Shown in pieces: positions 23,701-36,977 of a stretch of 64,000 nt of DNA; positions within the stretch are counted from its first letter, which is position 1, and each line of letters begins with the position of its first letter. The stretch spans positions 620,001 through 684,000 of the forward strand of contig JBAJFE010000029.1 of assembly GCA_037903355.1 (NCBI GenBank), written 5' to 3'. The DNA is from Trichuris trichiura. Taxonomy: Eukaryota > Nematoda > Enoplea > Trichinellida > Trichuridae. The position numbers and the translations under genes are program-made. The notes beneath the pieces are model-generated. The model worked only from the letters and a program-made list of their open reading frames with translations, had not been told where the DNA came from and did no database searches.

Positions 23701-26700
23701 CCGAAAATCTAAACAATCACTAAAATTGTAAACTTAAAAAGCAAAAACCAAAACGTGCAACTTACGAAAACCGCATCTTTCGATTGCAGTTTCGCGCCTA
23801 ATCAAGAGGCGCAAAACAGCGAACCTGTAAAAAAGGCAAAATCAATGCTGTTGCACCTTTTAACCATTTCAAGATACGCTGAATTCTTAGCGACACAAAG
23901 CTTTCCAATTGTACTTAATTTTCATATTTAAACAAGACGCTTTCTTGTGAAAATTGAAGATAACAGCTGGAGAGCGAAAAATTCTTAACAACTTGAAATA
24001 AGAGAGCTTTTCCGAAAATCTAAACAATCACTAAAATTGTAAACTTAAAAAGCAAAAACCAAAACGTGCAACCTACGAAAACCGCATCTTTCGATTGCAG
24101 TTTCGCGCCTAATCAAGAGGCGCAAAACAGCGAACCTGTAAAAAGGGCAAAATCAATGTTGTTGCACCTTTTAACCATTTCAAGGTACGCTGAATTCTTA
24201 GCGACACAAAGCTTTCCAATTGTACTTAATTTTCATATTTAAACAAGACGCTTTCTTGTGAAAATTGAAGATAACAGCTGGACAGCGAAAAATTCTTAAC
24301 AACTTGAAATAAGAGAGCTTTTCCGAAAATCTAAACAATCACTAAAACTGTAAACTTAAAAAGCAAAAACCAAAACGTGCAACCTACGAAAACCGCATCT
24401 TTCGATTGCAGTTTCGCGCCTAATCAAGAGGCGCAAAACAGCGAACCTGTAAAAAGGGCAAAATCAATGTTCTTGCACCTTTTAACCATTTCAAGGTACG
24501 CTGAAATCTTAGCGACACAAAGCTTTCCAATTGTACTTAATTTTCATATTTAAACAAGACGCTTTCTTGTGAAAATTGAAGATAACAGCTGGACAGCGAA
24601 AAATTCTTAATAACTTGAAATAAGAGAGCTTTTCCGAAAATCTAAACAATCACTAAAACTGTAAACTTAAAAAGCAAAAACCAAAACGTGCAACTTACGA
24701 AAACCGCATCTTTCGATTGCAGTTTCGCGCCTAATCAAGAGGCGCAAAACAGCGAACCTGTAAAAAGGGCAAAATCAATGCTGTTGCACCTTTTAACCAT
24801 TTCAAGATACGCTGAATTCTTAGCGACACAAAGCTTTCCAATTGTACTTAATTTTCATATTTAAACAAGACGCTTTCTTGTGAAAATTGAAGATAACAGC
24901 TGGACAGCGAAAAATTCTTAATAACTTGAAATAAGAGAGCTTTTCCGAAAATCTAAACAATCACTAAAACTGTAAACTTAAAAAGCAAAAACCAAAACGT
25001 GCAACTTACGAAAACCGCATCTTTCGATTGCAGTTTCGCGCCTAATCAAGAGGCGCAAAACAGCGAACCTGTAAAAAGGGCAAAATCAATGTTGTTGCAC
25101 CTTTTAACCATTTCAAAATACGCTGAATTCTTAGCGACACAAAGCTTTCCAATTGTACTTAATTTTCATATTTAAACAAGACGCTTTCTTGTGAAAATTG
25201 AAGATAACAGCTGGACAGCGAAAAATTCTTAATAACTTGAAATAAGAGAGCTTTTCCGAAAATCTAAACAATCACTAAAATTGTAAACTTAAAAAGCAAA
25301 AACCAAAACGTGCAACTTACGAAAACCGCATCTTTCGATTGCAGTTTCGCGCCTAATCAAGAGGCGCAAAACAGCGAACCTGTAAAAAAGGCAAAATCAA
25401 TGCTGTTGCACCTTTTAACCATTTCAAAACACGCTGAATTCTTAGCGACACAAAGCTTTCCAATTGTACTTAATTTTCATATTTAAACAAGACGCTTTCT
25501 TGTGAAAATTGAAGATAACAGCTGGAGAGCGAAAAATTCTTAACAACTTGAAATAAGAAAGCTTTTCCGAAAATCTAAACAATCACTAAAATTGTAAACT
25601 TAAAAAGCAAAAACCAAAACGTGCAACCTACGAAAACCGCATCTTTTCGATTGCAGTTTCGCGCCTAATCAAGAGGCGCAAAACAGCGAACCTGTAAAAA
25701 GGGCAAAATCAATGTTCTTGCACCTTTTAACCATTTCAAGGTACGCTGAAATCTTAGCGACACAAAGCTTTCCAATTGTACTTAATTTTCATATTTAAAC
25801 AAGACGCTTTCTTGTGAAAATTGAAGATAACAGCTGGACAGCGAAAAATTCTTAACAACTTGAAATAAGAGAGCTTTTCCGAAAATCTAAACAATCACTA
25901 AAACTGTAAACTTAAAAAGCAAAAACCAAAACGTGCAACTTACGAAAACCGCATCTTTCGATTGCAGTTTTGCGCGCGCCCTAATCAAGAGGCGCAAAAC
26001 AGCGAACCTGTAAAAAAGGCAAAATCAATGCTGTTGCACCTTTTAACCATTTCAAAATACACTGAATTCTTAGCGACACAAAGCTCTTCAATAGTACTTA
26101 ATTTTCATATTTAAGCAAGACGCTTTCTTGTGAAAATTGAAGATAACTGCTGGAGAGCGAAAAATTCTTAATAACTTGAAAGACGAAAGCTTTTCCGAAA
26201 ATCTAAAGTATCACTAAAATTGTAAATTTAAAAAGCAAAAACCAAAACGTGCAACTTACGAAAACCGCATCTTTCGATTGCAGTTTCGCGACTAATCAAG
26301 AGGCGCAAAACAGCGAACGCCTTAAAAAGCCAAAATCAACGTTGTCGCACCTTTTAGCCGTCTCAAAATACGCTGAATTCTTAGGGACACATAGCTTTCG
26401 ATTTGTACTTAATTTTCATATTTAAGCAAGACGCTTTCTTGTGAAAATTGAAGATAACAGGTGGACAGCGAAAAATTCTTAATAACTTGAAATAACAAAG
26501 CTTTTCCGAAAATCTAATCAGTCACTAAAATTGTAAACCTAAAGCGCAAAAACCAAAACGGGCAACTTACGAAAACCGCACCTTTCGATTGCAGTTTCGC
26601 GCCTAATCAAGAGGCGCAAAACAGCGAACGCCTTAAAAAGCCAAAATCAACGTTGTCGCACCTTTTAGCCGTCTCAAAATACGCTGAGTTCTTAGCGACA

Positions 26701-29700
26701 CAAAGCTTTCAAATTGTACCTAATTTTCATATTTAAGCAAGACGCTTTCTTGTGAAAATTGAAGATAACAGGTGGACAGCGAAAAATTCTTAATAACTTG
26801 AAATAACAAAGCTTTTCCGAAAATCTAACAAGTCACTAAAATTGTAAACCTAAAACGCAAAAACAAAAACGGGCAACTTACGAAAACCGCACCTTTCGAT
26901 TGCAGTTTCGCGCCTAATCAAGAGAAGCAAAACAGCGAACCCCTAAAAAGGGCAAAATCAATGTTGTTGCAGCTTTTAAGCTTTAAAAATACGCTGAATT
27001 CTTAGCGACACAAAGCTTTCCAATTGTACTTAATTTTCATATTTATACAAGACCCTTTCTTGTAAAAATTGAAGATAATAGCTGGAGAGCGAAAAATTCT
27101 TAATAACATGAAACAAGAAAGCTTTTCCGAAAATCTAAACAATCACTAAAATTGTAAACTTAAAAAGCAAAAACCAAAACGTGCAACCTACGAAAACCGC
27201 ATCTTTCGATTGCAGTTTCGCGCCTAATCAAGAGGCGCAAAACAGCGAACCTGTAAAAAGAGCAAAATCAATGTTGTTGCACCTTTTAACCATTTCAAGG
27301 TACGCTGAATTCTTAGCGACACAAAGCTTTCCAATTGTACTTAATTTTCATATTTAAACAAGACGCTTTCTTGTGAAAATTGAAGATAACAGCTGGACAG
27401 CGAAAAATTCTTAATAACTTGAAATAAGAGAGCTTTTCCGAAAATCTAAACAATCACTAAAATTGTAAACTTAAAAAGCAAAAACCAAAACGTGCAACTT
27501 ACGAAAACCGCATCTTTCGATTGCAGTTTCGCGCCTAATCAAGAGGCGCAAAACAGCGAACCTGTAAAAAAGGCAAAATCAATGCTGTTGCACCTTTTAA
27601 CCATTTCAAGATACGCTGAATTCTTAGCGACACAAAGCTTTCCAATTGTACTTAATTTTCATATTTAAACAAGACGCTTTCTTGTGAAAATTGAAGATAA
27701 CAGCTGGAGAGCGAAAAATTCTTAACAACTTGAAATAAGAAAGCTTTTCCGAAAATCTAAACAATCACTAAAATTGTAAACTTAAAAAGCAAAAACCAAA
27801 ACGTGCAACCTACGAAAACCGCATCTTTCGATTGCAGTTTCGCGCCTAATCAAGAGGCGCAAAACAGCGAACCTGTAAAAAGGGCAAAATCAATGTTGTT
27901 GCACCTTTTAACCATTTCAAGGTACGCTGAAATCTTAGCGACACAAAGCTTTCCAATTGTACTTAATTTTCATATTTAAGCAAGACGCTTTCTTGTGAAA
28001 ATTGAAGATAACAGCTGGACAGCGAAAAATTCTTAACAACTTGAAATAAGAAAGCTTTTCCGAAAATCTAAACAATCACTAAAACTGTAAACTTAAAAAG
28101 CAAAAACCAAAACGTGCAACTTACGAAAACCGCATCTTTCGATTGCAGTTTCCCGCCTAATCAAGAGGCGCAAAAACAGCGAACCTGTAAAAAGGGCAAA
28201 ATCAATGTTCTTGCACCTTTTAACCATTTCAAGATACGCTGAATTCTTAGCGACACAAAGCTTTCCAATTGTACTTAATTTTCATATTTAAACAAGACGC
28301 TTTCTTGTGAAAATTGAAACAAAGCAGCTGGACAGCGAAAAATTCTTAATAACTTGAAATAAGAGAGCTTTTCCGAAAATCTAAACAATCACTAAAACTG
28401 TAAACTTAAAAAGCAAAAACCAAAACGTGCAACTTACGAAAACCGCATCTTTCGATTGCAGTTTCGCGCCTAATCAAGAGGCGCAAAACAGCGAACCTGT
28501 AAAAAGGGCAAAATCAATGCTGTTGCACCTTTTAACCATTTCAAGAGTACGTCATTCTTAGCGACACAAAGCTTTCCAATTGTACTTAATTTTCATATTT
28601 AAACAAGACGCTTTCTTGTGAAAATTGAAGATAACAGCTGGACAGCGAAAAATTCTTAATAACTTGAAATAAGAGAGCTTTTCCGAAAATCTAAACAATC
28701 ACTAAAACTGTAAACTTAAAAAGCAAAAACCAAAACGTGCAACCTACGAAAACCGCATCTTTCGATTGCAGTTTCGCGCCTAATCAAGAGGCGCAAAACA
28801 GCGAACCTGTAAAAAGGGCAAAATCAATGTTGTTGCACCTTTTAACCATTTCAAGATACGCTGAATTCTTAGCGACGCAAAGCTTTCCAATTGTACTTAA
28901 TTTTCATATTTAAACAAGACGCTTTCTTGTGAAAATTGAAGATAACAGCTGGACAGCGAAAAATTCTTAATAACTTGAAATAAGAGAGCTTTTCCGAAAA
29001 TCTAAACAATCACTAAAACTGTAAACTTAAAAAGCAAAAACCAAAACGTGCAACCTATGAAAACCGCATCTTTCGATTGCAGTTTCGCGCCTAATCAAGA
29101 GGCGCAAAACAGCGAACCTGTAAAAAGGGCAAAATCAATGCTGTTGCACCTTTTAACCATTTCAAGATACGCTGAATTCTTAGCGACACAAAGCTTTCCA
29201 ATTGTACTTAATTTTCATATTTAAACAAGACGCTTTCTTGTGAAAATTGAAGATAACAGCTGGACAGCGAAAAATTCTTAATAACTTGAAATAAGAGAGC
29301 TTTTCCGAAAATCTAAACAATCACTAAAACTGTAAACTTAAAAAGCAAAAACCAAAACGTGCAACTTACGAAAACCGCATGGTTTTTATTGCAGTTTCGC
29401 GCCTAATCAAGAGGCGCAAAACAGCGAACCTGTAAAAAGGGCAAAATCAATGCTGTTGCACCTTTTAACCATTTCAAGATACGCTGAATTCTTAGCGACG
29501 CAAAGCTTTCCAATTGTACTTAATTTTCATATTTAAACAAGACGCTTTCTTGTGAAAATTGAAGATAACAGCTGGACAGCGAAAAATTCTTAATAACTTG
29601 AAATAAGAGAGCTTTTCCGAAAATCTAAACAATCACTAAAACTGTAAACTTAAAAAGCAAAAACCAAAACGTGCAACCTATGAAAACCGCATCTTTCGAT

Positions 29701-32700
29701 TGCAGTTTCGCGCCTAATCAAGAGGCGCAAAACAGCGAACCTGTAAAAAGGGCAAAATCAATGCTGTTGCACCTTTTAACCATTTCAAGATACGCTGAAT
29801 TCTTAGCGACACAAAGCTTTCCAATTGTACTTAATTTTCATATTTAAACAAGACGCTTTCTTGTAAAAATTGAAGATAACAGCTGGAGAGCGAAAAATTC
29901 TTAACAACTTGATATAAGAGAGCTTTTCCGAAAATCTAAACAATCACTAAAACTGTAAACTTAAAAAGCAAAAACCAAAACGTGCAACTTACGAAAACCG
30001 CATCTTTCGATTGCAGTTTCGCGCCTAATCAAGAGGCGCAAAACAGCGAACCTGTAAAAAGGGCAAAATCAATGTTGTTGCACCTTTTAACCATTGCAAA
30101 ATACGCTGAATTCTTAGCGACACAAAGCTTTCCAATTGTACTTAATTTTCATATTTAAACAAGACGCATTCTTGTGAAAATTGAAAATTACTGCAGGATA
30201 CCGAAAAATTCTTAATACTTAACAACTTGAAATAAGAGAGCTTTCCCGAAAATCTAAACAATCACTACAACTGTAAACTTAAAAAGCAAAAACCAAAACG
30301 TGCAACATTTCTCCGAAAACCGCATCTTTCGATTGCAGTTTCGCGCCTAATCAAGAGGCGCAAAACAGCGAACCTGTAAAAAGGGCAAAATCAATGTTCT
30401 TGCACCTTTTAACCATTTCAAGGTACGCTGAAATCTTAGCGACACAAAGCTTTCCAATTGTACTTAATTTTCATATTTAAACAAGACGCTTTCTTGTGAA
30501 AATTGAGGATAACAGCTGGACAGCGAAAAATTCTTAATAACTTGAAATAAGAGAGCTTTTCCGAAAATCTAAACAATCACTAAAACTGTAAACTTAAAAA
30601 GCAAAAACCAAAACGTGCAACTTACGAAAACCGCATCTTTCGATTGCAGTTTCGCGCCTAATCAAGAGGCGCAAAACAGCGAACCTGTAAAAAGGGCAAA
30701 ATCAATGCTGTTGCACCTTTTAACCATTTCAAGATACGCTGAATTCTTAGCGACACAAACATTCCCAATTGTACTTAATTTTCATATTTAAACAAGACGT
30801 CTTTCTTGTGAAAATTGAAGATAACAAGCTGGACAGCGAAAAAGTCTTAATAACTTGAAATAAGAGAGCTTTTCCGAAAATATAAACAATCACTAAAACT
30901 GTAAACTTAAAAAGCAAAAACCAAAACGTGCAACTTACGAAAACCGCATCTTTCGTCCGGTGCGCACCTTAATAAAGAGGCGCAAAACAGCGAACGGCTA
31001 AAAAGGGCAAAATCAATGTTGTTGCACCTTTTAACCATTTCAAAACGCGCAGAATGCTTAGCGACCCAAAGCTTTCCAATTGTACTTAATTTTCATATTT
31101 AAACAAGACGCTTTCTTGTGAAAATTGAAGATAACAGCTGGACAGCGAAAAATTCTTAATAACTTGAAATAAGAGAGCTTTCCCGAAAATCTAAACAATC
31201 ACTAAAACTGTAAACTTAAAAAGCAAAAACCAAAACGTGCAACTTACGAAAACAGCATCTTTCGATTGCAGTTTCTCGCCTAATCAAGAGGCGCAAAACA
31301 GCGAGCCACTAAAAAGTACAAAATCATTGTTGTTGAACCTTTTAACCATTTCAAAACACGCTGAATGCTTAGCGACACAAAGCTTTCCAGTTGTACTTAA
31401 TTTTCATGTTTAAACAAGACGCTTTCTTCTGAAAACTGAAGACAACAGCTGGAGAGCGAAAAATTCTTAATAACTTGAAATAAGAAGGCTTTTCCGAAAA
31501 TCCAAACAATCACTAAAATTGTAAACTTAAAAAGCAAAAACCAAAACGTGCAACTTAAGAAAACCGCATCTTTCGATTGCAGTTTCTCGCCTAATCAAGA
31601 GTCGCAAAACATCGATCCACTCAGAATGGCAAAACCAATGTTGTTCCACCTTTTAACCATTTCAAAATATGCTGAATTCTTAGCGACACAAAGCTATCCA
31701 ATTGTACTTAATTTTCATATTTAAACAAGACGCTTTCTTGTGAAAATTGAAGATAACAGCTGGACAGCGAAAAATTCTTAATAACTTGAAATAAGAGAGC
31801 TTTCCGAAAATCTAAACAATCACTAAAACTGTAAACTTAAAAAGCAAAAACCAAAACGTGCAACTTACGAAAACCGCATCTTTCGATTGCAGTTTCGCGC
31901 CTAATCAAGAGGCGCAAAACAGCGAACCTGTAAAAAGGGCAAAATCAATGTTGTTGCACCTTTTAACCATTTCAAGGTACGCTGAAATCTTAGCGACGCA
32001 AAGCTTTCCAATTGTACTTAATTTTCATATTTAAACAAGACGCTTTCTTGTGAAAATTGAAGATAACAGCTGGACAGCGAAAAATTCTTAATAACTTGAA
32101 ATAAGAGAGCTTTTCCGAAAATCTAAACAATCACTAAAACTGTAAACTTAAAAAGCAAAAACCAAAACGTGCAACTTACGAAAACCGCATCTTTCGATTG
32201 CAGTTTCGCGCCTAATCAAGAGGCGCAAAACAGCGAACCTGTAAAAAGGGCAAAATCAATGTTGTTGCACCTTTTAACCATTTCAAAATACGCTGAATTC
32301 TTAGCGACACAAAGCCTTCCAATTGTACTTAATTTTCATATTTAAACAAGACGCTTTCTTGTGAAAATTGAAGATAACAGCTGAGAGCGAAAAATTCTTA
32401 ACAACTTGAAATAAGAAAGCTTTTCCGAAAATCTAAACAATCACTAAAACTGTAAACTTAAAAAGCAAAAACCAAAACGTGCAACTTACGAAAACCGCAT
32501 CTTTCGATTGCAGTTTCGCGCCTAATCAAGAGGCGCAAAACAGCGAACCGCTAAAAAGGGCAAAATCAATGTTGTTGCACCTTTTAACCATTTCAAAATA
32601 CGCTGAATTCTTAGCGACACAAAGCTTTCCAATTGTACTTAATTTTCATATTTAAACAAGACGCTTTCTTGTGAAAATTGAAGATAACAGCTGAGAGCGA

Positions 32701-33989
32701 AAAATTCTTAACAACTTGAAATAAGAAAGCTTTTCCGAAAATCTAAACAATCACTAAAATTGTAAACTTAAAAAGCAAAAACCAAAACGTGCAACTTACG
32801 AAAACCGCATCTTTCGATTGCAGTTTCGCGCCTTATCAAGAGGCGCAAAACAGCGAACCGCTAAAAAGGGCAAATTCAATGTTGTTGCACCTTTTAACCA
32901 TTTCAAAATACGCTGAATTCTTAGCGACACAAAGCTTTCCAATTGTACTTAATTTTCATATTTAAACAAGACGCTTTCTTGTGAAAATTGAAGATAACAG
33001 CTGAGAGCGAAAAATTCTTAACAACTTGAAATAAGAAAGCTTTTCCGAAAATCTAAACAATCACTAAAATTGTAAACTTAAAAAGCAAAAACCAAAACGT
33101 GCAACTTACGAAAACCGCATCTTTCGATTGCAGTTTCGCGCCTTATCAAGAGGCGCAAAACAGCGAACCGCTAAAAAGGGCAAATTCAATGTTGTTGCAC
33201 CTTTTAACCATTTCAAAATACGCTGAATTCTTAGCGACACAAAGCCTTCCAATTGTACTTAATTTTCATATTTAAACAAGACGCTTTCTTGTGAAAATTG
33301 AAGATAACAGCTGAGAGCGAAAAATTCTTAACAACTTGAAATAAGAAAGCTTTTCCGAAAATCTAAACAATCACTAAAACTGTAAACTTAAAAAGCAAAA
33401 ACCAAAACGTGCAACTTACGAAAACCGCATCTTTCGATTGCAGTTTCGCGCCTTATCAAGAGGCGCAAAACAGCGAACCGCTAAAAAGGGCAAATTCAAT
33501 GTTGTTGCACCTTTTAACCATTTCAAAATACGCTGAATTCTTAGCGACACAAAGCTTTCCAATTGTACTTAATTTTCATATTTAAACAAGACGCTTTCTT
33601 GTGAAAATTGAAGATAACAGCTGAGAGCGAAAAATTCTTAACAACTTGAAATAAGAAAGCTTTTCCGAAAATCTAAACAGTCACTAAAATTGTAAACTTA
33701 AAAAGCAAAAACCAAAACGTGCAACTTACGAAAACCGCATCTTTCGATTGCAGTTTCGCGCCTTATCAAGAGGCGCAAAACAGCGAACCGCTAAAAAGGG
33801 CAAATTCAATGTTGTTGCACCTTTTAACCATTTCAAAATACGCTGAATTCTTAGCGACACAAAGCTTTCCAATTGTACTTAATTTTCATATTTAAACAAG
33901 ACGCTTTCTTGTGAAAATTGAAGATAACAGCTGGACAGCGAAAAATTCTTAATAAGTTGAAATAAGAAAGCTTTTCCGAAAATCTAAAC
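20681..33989. repeat. Satellite array, 311 bp monomer, about 43 tandem copies
   Basis: The start word AATCAAGAGGCGC recurs at 20682, 20993, 21304, 21615, 21926, 22237, 22548 and on to about 33.8 kb, giving a 311 bp period with occasional 1 bp shifts. Most copies have one AAGCTTT (HindIII) site. Each monomer has two hairpins: GCGCCT-AATCAAG-AGGCGC, and nested CAAG..CTTG / ATTTTCA..TGAAAAT arms. No long open frame exists in any frame. Most copies are nearly identical. Divergent copies lie at 26.0-27.1 kb and 30.9-31.7 kb. The last five or so (about 32.5-33.9 kb) form their own homogeneous subtype (CCGCTAAAAAGG, CTGAGAGCG). Left edge: an exon. Right edge: a hAT terminus. Confidence 0.97.
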
Positions 33990-34837
33990 CAGGGGTGGGG
34001 TACCTTTTTCGTGCCGCGGGCCGGATAGAGAAAATGAAAAACAGCCTGCTTTATTTGCACGTATATTTATGAAGTCACCCCTAATGGGATGTTTGGAACT
34101 GCTTTTCCCTGGTGAGGCGTGCGATGTCAGCTCCTTCTGATGACGTTGCTACTCACAGCTGGTTGACCAGATTTGTGTCCGTGAGTCTCGTGCGCAGACG
34201 GCTCTTTGCGATGGTAAGTTTTTAAAAGAACTGCTCGCAGCAGTAGGTTGTGCCGAACACGGACGCGTATTTCAAAGCATGTCTCCTCAAAGCGGGGAAT
34301 TCATCGTTGGTTATGTAACGCTCATAAAACTCAAGCAGCGGCAAGTTGTTGTATTTAGCTTTGAGCTCATCATCGCTTTGCAACTGAATGATCTCGTGCT
34401 GCAGTTCTTCGGGTACATCAACTGGTTCTACATTGAATGGAATGGCGAAGATGTTCAGTTGCATCTGTCTACTTTTCACATCATTGAATCTTTCACCAAA
34501 CGCCTCAAGTAGTTTGGCACATTCACCGGCATACTCTAACTGACTGACCTGCAGTTTGGCCGGTTTGATATAGTGCCGCCTACTGTTGGTCACCGAAGAC
34601 TGACAACGTCGGTTTGTCGACAGAGAGCTGTCAGCAACGCAGTCTTCCGAGCCAGCCTGACGCTCCGTGCTTGTTATGCAAGATTTATGTTATTACTAGG
34701 ATTCACATACAATACGTTTATCGCATTATGAAAAATAACTTCCCACAATCACATTTCACTGAATCTCGCATCCGTGCGTGGTTGCCCCAACGCGTGGGCG
34801 GAAAATGGTCTCGCGGGCCGGACGTTCCCCACTCCTG
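33990..34837 (-). mobile_element. Internally deleted hAT element (GTF2IRD2 type), 848 bp
   Basis: Its ends are similar inverted repeats: CAGGGGTGGGGTACC..GCCGCGGGCCGG at the left, and, read on the minus strand at the right, CAGGAGTGGGGAACG..GGCCCGCGAG. Inside is the C-terminal part of a hAT transposase. The right end interrupts SCAND3-type coding sequence. The left end abuts satellite. The flanking 8-mers (ATCTAAAC and CTGTAGTT) do not match, so the left junction is not a clean insertion and implies rearrangement or loss of the original left flank. Confidence 0.7.
34081..34593 (-). pseudogene. hAT transposase C-terminus (GTF2IRD2/FAM200 type)
   Basis: It reads EFYERYITNDEFPALRRHAL, then SVFGTTYCCEQFF, a stop, then KLTIAKSRLRTRLTDTNLVN, another stop, and a short tail. 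This is the C-terminal dimerisation region of GTF2IRD2-like hAT transposases, where the S-F-F-S-K / R-T-R-L-T-D order is typical. Two in-frame stops, at FF*K and L*V, kill it. The N-terminal two thirds, including the catalytic acidic residues, are missing, consistent with an internally deleted element. Confidence 0.75.
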
Positions 34838-35462
34838 CTGTAGTTCTAGCTCCGCGGCTGAAAAGGAGTCAATTACCCAGCTTGGCACTTCCATGCCAAG
34901 AATATCCTCATACCGTGCGGAAAGATCATGGTGCAGCATGTCTAGGTGCTGGCAGTAGGCTTCGACATCGTCATCTTTGATCTCCACATTTTCTTGCAAG
35001 GCGCAAAGGTTTGGAAACTGGCCTAGCTCTCTACGTGCCAAATTGCGCCTTAACAAAGGGAGTTTTCTGACGAATCCGCACACAGCGGCTTTTGTCGTGA
35101 TTCGATTAGGTTCGTCTCCCTGGAGAAGAAGATTCATCTCGTTGAACTTAAAATACAAATCTGCCAAGTAGGCTATGTCGGACTCACGTTTCTTCAGGTT
35201 TTCACACAAGGCATTGTCGTAGGAAGCGAAAAATTCTACAACCGCTTCGAAAAGGCAATAAAACCGCGTAAGACAGGCGCCCTTTGAAAGCCATCGCACC
35301 TCAGTGTGCAGGAGCAGACGACTGTATTCTGCGTCGCTTTCTTCGCACAACTATCTGAACAACCTGCCATTGAGCGGATTGCTTTTGATTTTGTTGATCG
35401 CATTTGTTACTAACTGTAACGAAGAATTCAGCCGATTGCTGAGACTCTTTGCTGCCACATGT
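34838..35462 (-). pseudogene. SCAND3-type hAT transposase, middle fragment
   Basis: From 35462 downward it reads AAKSLSNRLNSSLQ, AINKIKSNPLNGRLF, a stop, CEESDAEYSRLLLHTEVRWL, SKGACLTRFYCLFE, then DIAYLADLYFKFNEMNLLLQ and on to FSAAELELQ. There the other hAT element interrupts it at 34837. This is the same family and region as 14.7-15.5 kb but a different copy. Its 5' side is cut at about 35,462 by the Penelope fragment. The in-frame stop near 35,351 adds to the truncations. Confidence 0.8.
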
Positions 35463-35479
35463 TGAGAAAGATACTGTTT

Positions 35480-36258
35480 AAGTGGCGTATATTATTGGGA
35501 AAGATACTGTTTAAGTGGCTTAGGAAAGTCCCTTCCTTGCACGCGGTGGTAATGGCAAAAATGTCGTCTACGTAACGTTTGAAAAAGATAGGCGCGTCGT
35601 CAGAACCTATGCTAGCGAAGGCCTTTTCTTCGAAATGTTCCATGAAGATTTCCGCTAGAATGAGGGAAAGGGGACTGCCCATAGGAGCACCATCGGTTTG
35701 TAAGAAGAACCTGTCTTGGAATCTGAAGTAGTTCCCTTGTTTCATGCAAAAGGCAATCAGTTTTGTTATGTGAAAGAGGTTTAGTTTAATTTTTAGGGGT
35801 CTCGTGGTGTCACGTTTTAAAAGTTTCTCTAAGAGATCAATTGTGTAGTTTATGGGAATACTCGTGAAATGGTCTTTGACGTCATAGCTTACCATAATGC
35901 TGTTCGGTGTTAATGTGATTGGTTTTAACGCCGTGCAGAAGTCTTTGCAGTTTTTGACAGGGGATTTGCGTTCATCCGTTAACGGTTGAAGAATGTCTTC
36001 TAGATAAGTGCACAGCTTTGACGTTATACTGTTGACGCTGGAAACGACTGGTCTTAGCGGAATACTTTCCTTGTGGATCTTGGGGAGTCCGTATAGATCA
36101 GGGCATTTAACATTGTTTAAGAAGAAAATGTAGTTACTTATGTAGGCGAGCTGTTGGTCGTTTTTCTCGCTCGCAAAAGCCTCCGGGCAGGCTGCTATTG
36201 TATTACGAACGATCGGATGGAATGAGTTGTTCTGTGTTGGGGAATAGCCCCCAAACAC
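35480..36258 (-). mobile_element. Penelope-like element reverse transcriptase fragment
   Basis: About 260 residues of reverse transcriptase. Seen in order: DLYGLPKIHKE (the GLPKIHK block is a Penelope hallmark), RPVVSSVNSITSK, motif A SYDVKDHFTSIPI, motif B APMGSPLSLILAEIFMEHFE, and the catalytic motif FFKRYVDDIFAI. It breaks off soon after HLNSIFPN, where the fragment joins hAT sequence. At the break a segment containing GAAAGATACTGTTTAAGTGG is duplicated (35,463 and 35,498). The start at 36258 is also a truncation. No GIY-YIG endonuclease is attached. Confidence 0.88.
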
Positions 36259-36879
36259 ACGTCAGTAAGAGTGACTCGCGGCGCAGGCAATTATCAGCCT
36301 ACGCACGGGCCATTAATCACTGCAGAGCAGGAATTTATACTTTGAGCGTGTAGACGTTTTTCTCTTTTGCTGTTCTGTTCTCTCTCTCTTCGCTTGTGCC
36401 CGTTCAGATCAGTTGCTTGCTCTGCTGCGCTGCTTTTGTAATTAAACTGTTCCAGCTTCGTGCCAGCCTGGAATATCTCATTTCCAACATTTTGAAATTC
36501 CGTTCACAAAAACTGAAGGGCACAGCGCTTGTTTGCACTGCACGAGAAAAATAGAATAACAAGTTTTTATCGGTTGATAGAAGGGTGTGCAGATGGAACA
36601 CATTTCCGCGAACTGCTCCCTACCGAAAAGCCAAGAGCTTTTTAGAAGCACGCCTGGCACAGAGACTTTTTAGAAGCATACCGGGCAGGAGGAAATGTAA
36701 AAGCATGTTTTTCATTGGCTCACAGAGAAGAAAGAAAACGTCAACGCGTCCTGACTTTGCAATGGAACATTCTCTGTTGGGCTGTCAACGCCTTCTCGTT
36801 AGTGACAAATAGGCCCACCGTATTACTTTCCTACGCTACGTATTACCGCTGAACTGCTGACTGGGACAATCTCTTGCGG

Positions 36880-36941
36880 CATTATCCTTTAGGGCCCCCC
36901 TGGCTTTCAGGGCCCCCCAGGGCCCCGGTTGAGAAACACTG
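36880..36941 (-). repeat. hAT terminus ending at 36,941
   Basis: Read on the minus strand it starts CAGTGTTTCTCAACCGGGGC and continues with GGGCCC-type blocks, like the terminus at 18,768-18,856. It cuts the Merlin copy at 36,942 inside that copy's second intron. It is probably the outer end of the SCAND3-type element whose coding fragment lies at 34.8-35.5 kb. The 36,260-36,880 stretch between them shows no gene. Confidence 0.6.
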
Positions 36942-36977
36942 GCCTACACCAACAACAGAAGGCATGCGAATCCGCAC

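Noticed and set aside
20681..33989. CRISPR array or coding repeat protein
   Set aside because: The repeat unit is 311 bp with no unique spacers, and no frame stays open across units; it is a eukaryotic satellite.
20681..33989. CENP-B box inside the satellite monomer
   Set aside because: TTTCGATTGCAGTTTCG looks suggestive, but the required A at position 10 and the CGGG end do not fit the consensus.
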